From Gemmatimonadales bacterium (GTDB taxonomy: Bacteria > Gemmatimonadota > Gemmatimonadetes > Palauibacterales > Palauibacteraceae), in contig VXQX01000080.1 of NCBI GenBank assembly GCA_009838765.1, forward strand, positions 171,403-228,086: a DNA stretch of 56,684 nucleotides, given 5' to 3'. Shown here in pieces: positions 55,194-56,684 of this stretch. Both the position numbers and the translations under genes were made by a program. The first letter of the stretch is position 1. Each line of letters starts with the position of its first letter. Below the pieces are notes generated by a model, which saw nothing but the letters and a program-made list of their open reading frames with translations, was not told where the DNA came from and made no database searches.

Positions 55194-56684
55194 ATGACGG
55201 TCGGTTCGAGAGGCAGGACAGCGGCAGGGCCTTTGCCACGGACTGCGGGAGAGGGACACGGCGAAGCGCGGCGTGCGTGGCCGGCGCGCGCGGCACTGAT
55301 CGCGGCGGTCGCGGGATCTCTCCTCCCGGGCCCGGGCGCGGCGCAACTCCCCCGGCAGGGGGCGCCGGATCTCGAGAAGGGGGACATCGCCGTCGCCCTC
55401 GACCGCACCGCCTACCTCGCCGGCGAGGCCGCCGACCTCGCGGTGCGCCTCACCATCGAGGACGGCTGGCACACGAACAGCTACCAGCCGACCTACGACT
55501 ACCTGATCGCGACGGAGATCGACGTCGAGACGCCGCCCGACTGGCCGGCGCCGGAGATGCCCCGCTATCCCCCGGGCGAGATGAAGCGCTTCGAGTTTGC
55601 GCCCACCGCCATCTCCGTCTACGAGGGCGAGATCTTCATCCGGGCCGTGCTGCCGACGCCGGCGGGAGCGGCGACCGGCACGTATCCCATCCGAACGAAC
55701 GTCACCTACCAGGCGTGCGACGACAAAATGTGCCTCGCGCCGGTGACGACGCCGGCCACGGTGGGACTGACGATCGACGCGGGAGGGGAAGTCGCGAACG
55801 CCGAGTTCTTCGCGGCGGCGGAAGCCTCGACGGGCGGCGGCGGATCGCAGATCGCGGGCGCGGGACGAGGCTTCTTCTGGTTCGTGCTCCTGGGCTTCCT
55901 GGGCGGGCTGATCCTGAACGCGATGCCGTGCGTGCTTCCCGTGCTGTCGCTCAAGGTGTTCGGGCTGCTGAAGAGCGCGGAGGGCGGCAGGCGCGCGCTC
56001 ACGACGGGGAGCCTCGCCACGGCGGCGGGGATCGTCCTCTCCTTCCTGCTGCTGGCGGGGGCCGCGATCGGAGCGCGCGCGGCGGGCGTCGCGGTGGGCT
56101 GGGGCATCCAGTTCCAGGAGCCGGTGTTCGTCGGGGCGCTCGCGGTCGTGATCCTGCTCTTCACGCTCAACATGTGGGGGCTGTTCGAGATCCATCTCCC
56201 GGGGACGCTGGCGAAGGTGGGCTCGTCGGGTCCGTCCGAGGGGCTCGCGGGGCACCTCGTGACCGGCTTCTTCGCCACCCTGATGGCGACGCCATGCTCC
56301 GCCCCCTTCCTGGGGACCGCGCTCGGCTTCGCGCTCACGCAGGACTCGGGCACGACGGCCGCCATGTTCGGGGCGATCGGCACCGGGATGGCCTCTCCGT
56401 ACCTGCTCCTGGCGGCGTTCCCGGCGGCGGGGCGCGTGCTGCCGCGGCCGGGGGCGTGGATGGCGACCTTCCGCGTAGTGATGGGGTTCCTGCTCGCGGC
56501 GACGCTCGTGTGGCTCCTCTTCGTCATGTCGGGCCTGGTGTCCGCGCCGCGCGTGGCCTTCTTCGAGATCGGGCTGCTGGCCGTGGCCCTCGCGATCTGG
56601 CTCGCGAGCCGGTCGCAGCGGGGGCGGGCGGCGGGGGCGGGGGCCGCGGGGGCGGGGGGGGGGGGGGGGGGGGGCTGGTGGGGG
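55194..56684 (+). CDS. dsbD: Thiol:disulfide interchange protein DsbD, 3' truncated
   Basis: At least 497 codons, open to the end of the window. ATG 55194 is followed by a long, basic N-terminus and a signal (AALIAAVAGSLLPGPGAA). Residues about 60-200 form the periplasmic DsbD alpha-type domain with the active cysteine pair in TYQACDDKMCLAP. The membrane part has the two buried cysteines in NAMPCVLPVLSLK and MATPCSAPFLGTA, which pass electrons from cytoplasmic thioredoxin outwards. The C-terminal thioredoxin-like domain is cut off; the last codons run into Gly from the G homopolymer. DsbD keeps periplasmic isomerases reduced and could serve the DsbA-propeller protein of this genome. Confidence 0.9.
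   Translation, partial: MTVGSRGRTAAGPLPRTAGEGHGEARRAWPARAALIAAVAGSLLPGPGAAQLPRQGAPDLEKGDIAVALDRTAYLAGEAADLAVRLTIEDGWHTNSYQPTYDYLIATEIDVETPPDWPAPEMPRYPPGEMKRFEFAPTAISVYEGEIFIRAVLPTPAGAATGTYPIRTNVTYQACDDKMCLAPVTTPATVGLTIDAGGEVANAEFFAAAEASTGGGGSQIAGAGRGFFWFVLLGFLGGLILNAMPCVLPVLSLKVFGLLKSAEGGRRALTTGSLATAAGIVLSFLLLAGAAIGARAAGVAVGWGIQFQEPVFVGALAVVILLFTLNMWGLFEIHLPGTLAKVGSSGPSEGLAGHLVTGFFATLMATPCSAPFLGTALGFALTQDSGTTAAMFGAIGTGMASPYLLLAAFPAAGRVLPRPGAWMATFRVVMGFLLAATLVWLLFVMSGLVSAPRVAFFEIGLLAVALAIWLASRSQRGRAAGAGAAGAGGGGGGGWWG
56654..56684. other. G homopolymer at contig end
   Basis: Twenty-one G in a row (56654-56674), then a short G-rich tail. It mirrors the C run at the other end and breaks dsbD. 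Most likely it is assembly or sequencing artefact. Confidence 0.7.

Noticed and set aside
1-56684. tRNA, rRNA, riboswitches, insertion sequences or prophage genes
   Set aside because: I looked for cloverleaf-like sequences, conserved rRNA words, transposase motifs with terminal repeats and phage structural genes, and saw none I could support.

Overview
The window is about 56.7 kb of high-GC, densely coded bacterial chromosome. Gene content fits Gemmatimonadota or a close relative. It shows repeated secreted carboxypeptidase-regulatory-like proteins that carry a TonB-plug-like region but no barrel, BlaI/M56 units whose peptidase carries a TonB C-terminal domain, 6-bladed beta-propeller proteins, a SARP-type regulator, and UbiE, here presumably for menaquinone. 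The phylum is inferred from protein families; no rRNA, tRNA, CRISPR array or insertion sequence was seen. Both ends are long G or C runs, and the first and last genes are cut there.

Region 1 (1-7.1 kb): the end of a YfbK-type von Willebrand protein, ubiE, an AbrB-type regulator, a NatAB-like ABC exporter and an overlapping tungstate importer operon (tupA-tupB-tupC), with a conspicuous inverted repeat between tupA and tupB. Region 2 (7.1-16.3 kb): four barrel-less plug-type exported proteins, one coupled to an exported serine hydrolase and two in tandem, plus a lipoprotein and a MATE efflux pump. Region 3 (16.3-23.6 kb): the most unusual part. Decayed fragments of a propeller lipoprotein and an M56-TonB gene lie beside an intact pair encoding a six-cysteine exported peptide and a membrane-anchored DsbA-like thioredoxin/propeller fusion. 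Next comes a BlaI-M56-M56 operon with a recognisable BlaI-type operator.

Region 4 (23.6-33.3 kb): a 1002-residue SARP/BTAD regulator, an Nfu N-terminal-domain protein, and a glycoside operon (exported PIG-L deacetylase, Na+/solute symporter, GH4 glycosidase) whose three products could deacetylate, import and cleave an amino-sugar glycoside. Region 5 (33.2-40 kb): a zinc-ribbon protein and a kynureninase-like enzyme whose start codons overlap on opposite strands, a FAS1-like/MaoC hydratase with an acyl-CoA dehydrogenase, a divergent two-subunit ThDP decarboxylase, and long-form IspH.

Region 6 (40-56.7 kb): Lon with an acidic insertion in its ATPase domain, a HAD phosphatase, phosphofructokinase, superoxide dismutase, a lipoprotein, an orphan 4-hydroxybenzoyl-CoA-reductase-type FAD/FeS subunit, an inositol-phosphatase-family enzyme overlapped by an amidohydrolase-like protein lacking its metal motif, a CYTH-CHAD protein, an aminotransferase, a 43-residue small protein, a PiT phosphate transporter, DoxX and a truncated DsbD. 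ATGA/GTGA overlaps show translational coupling throughout. Functions were assigned by reading motifs in translated frames, without database searches.
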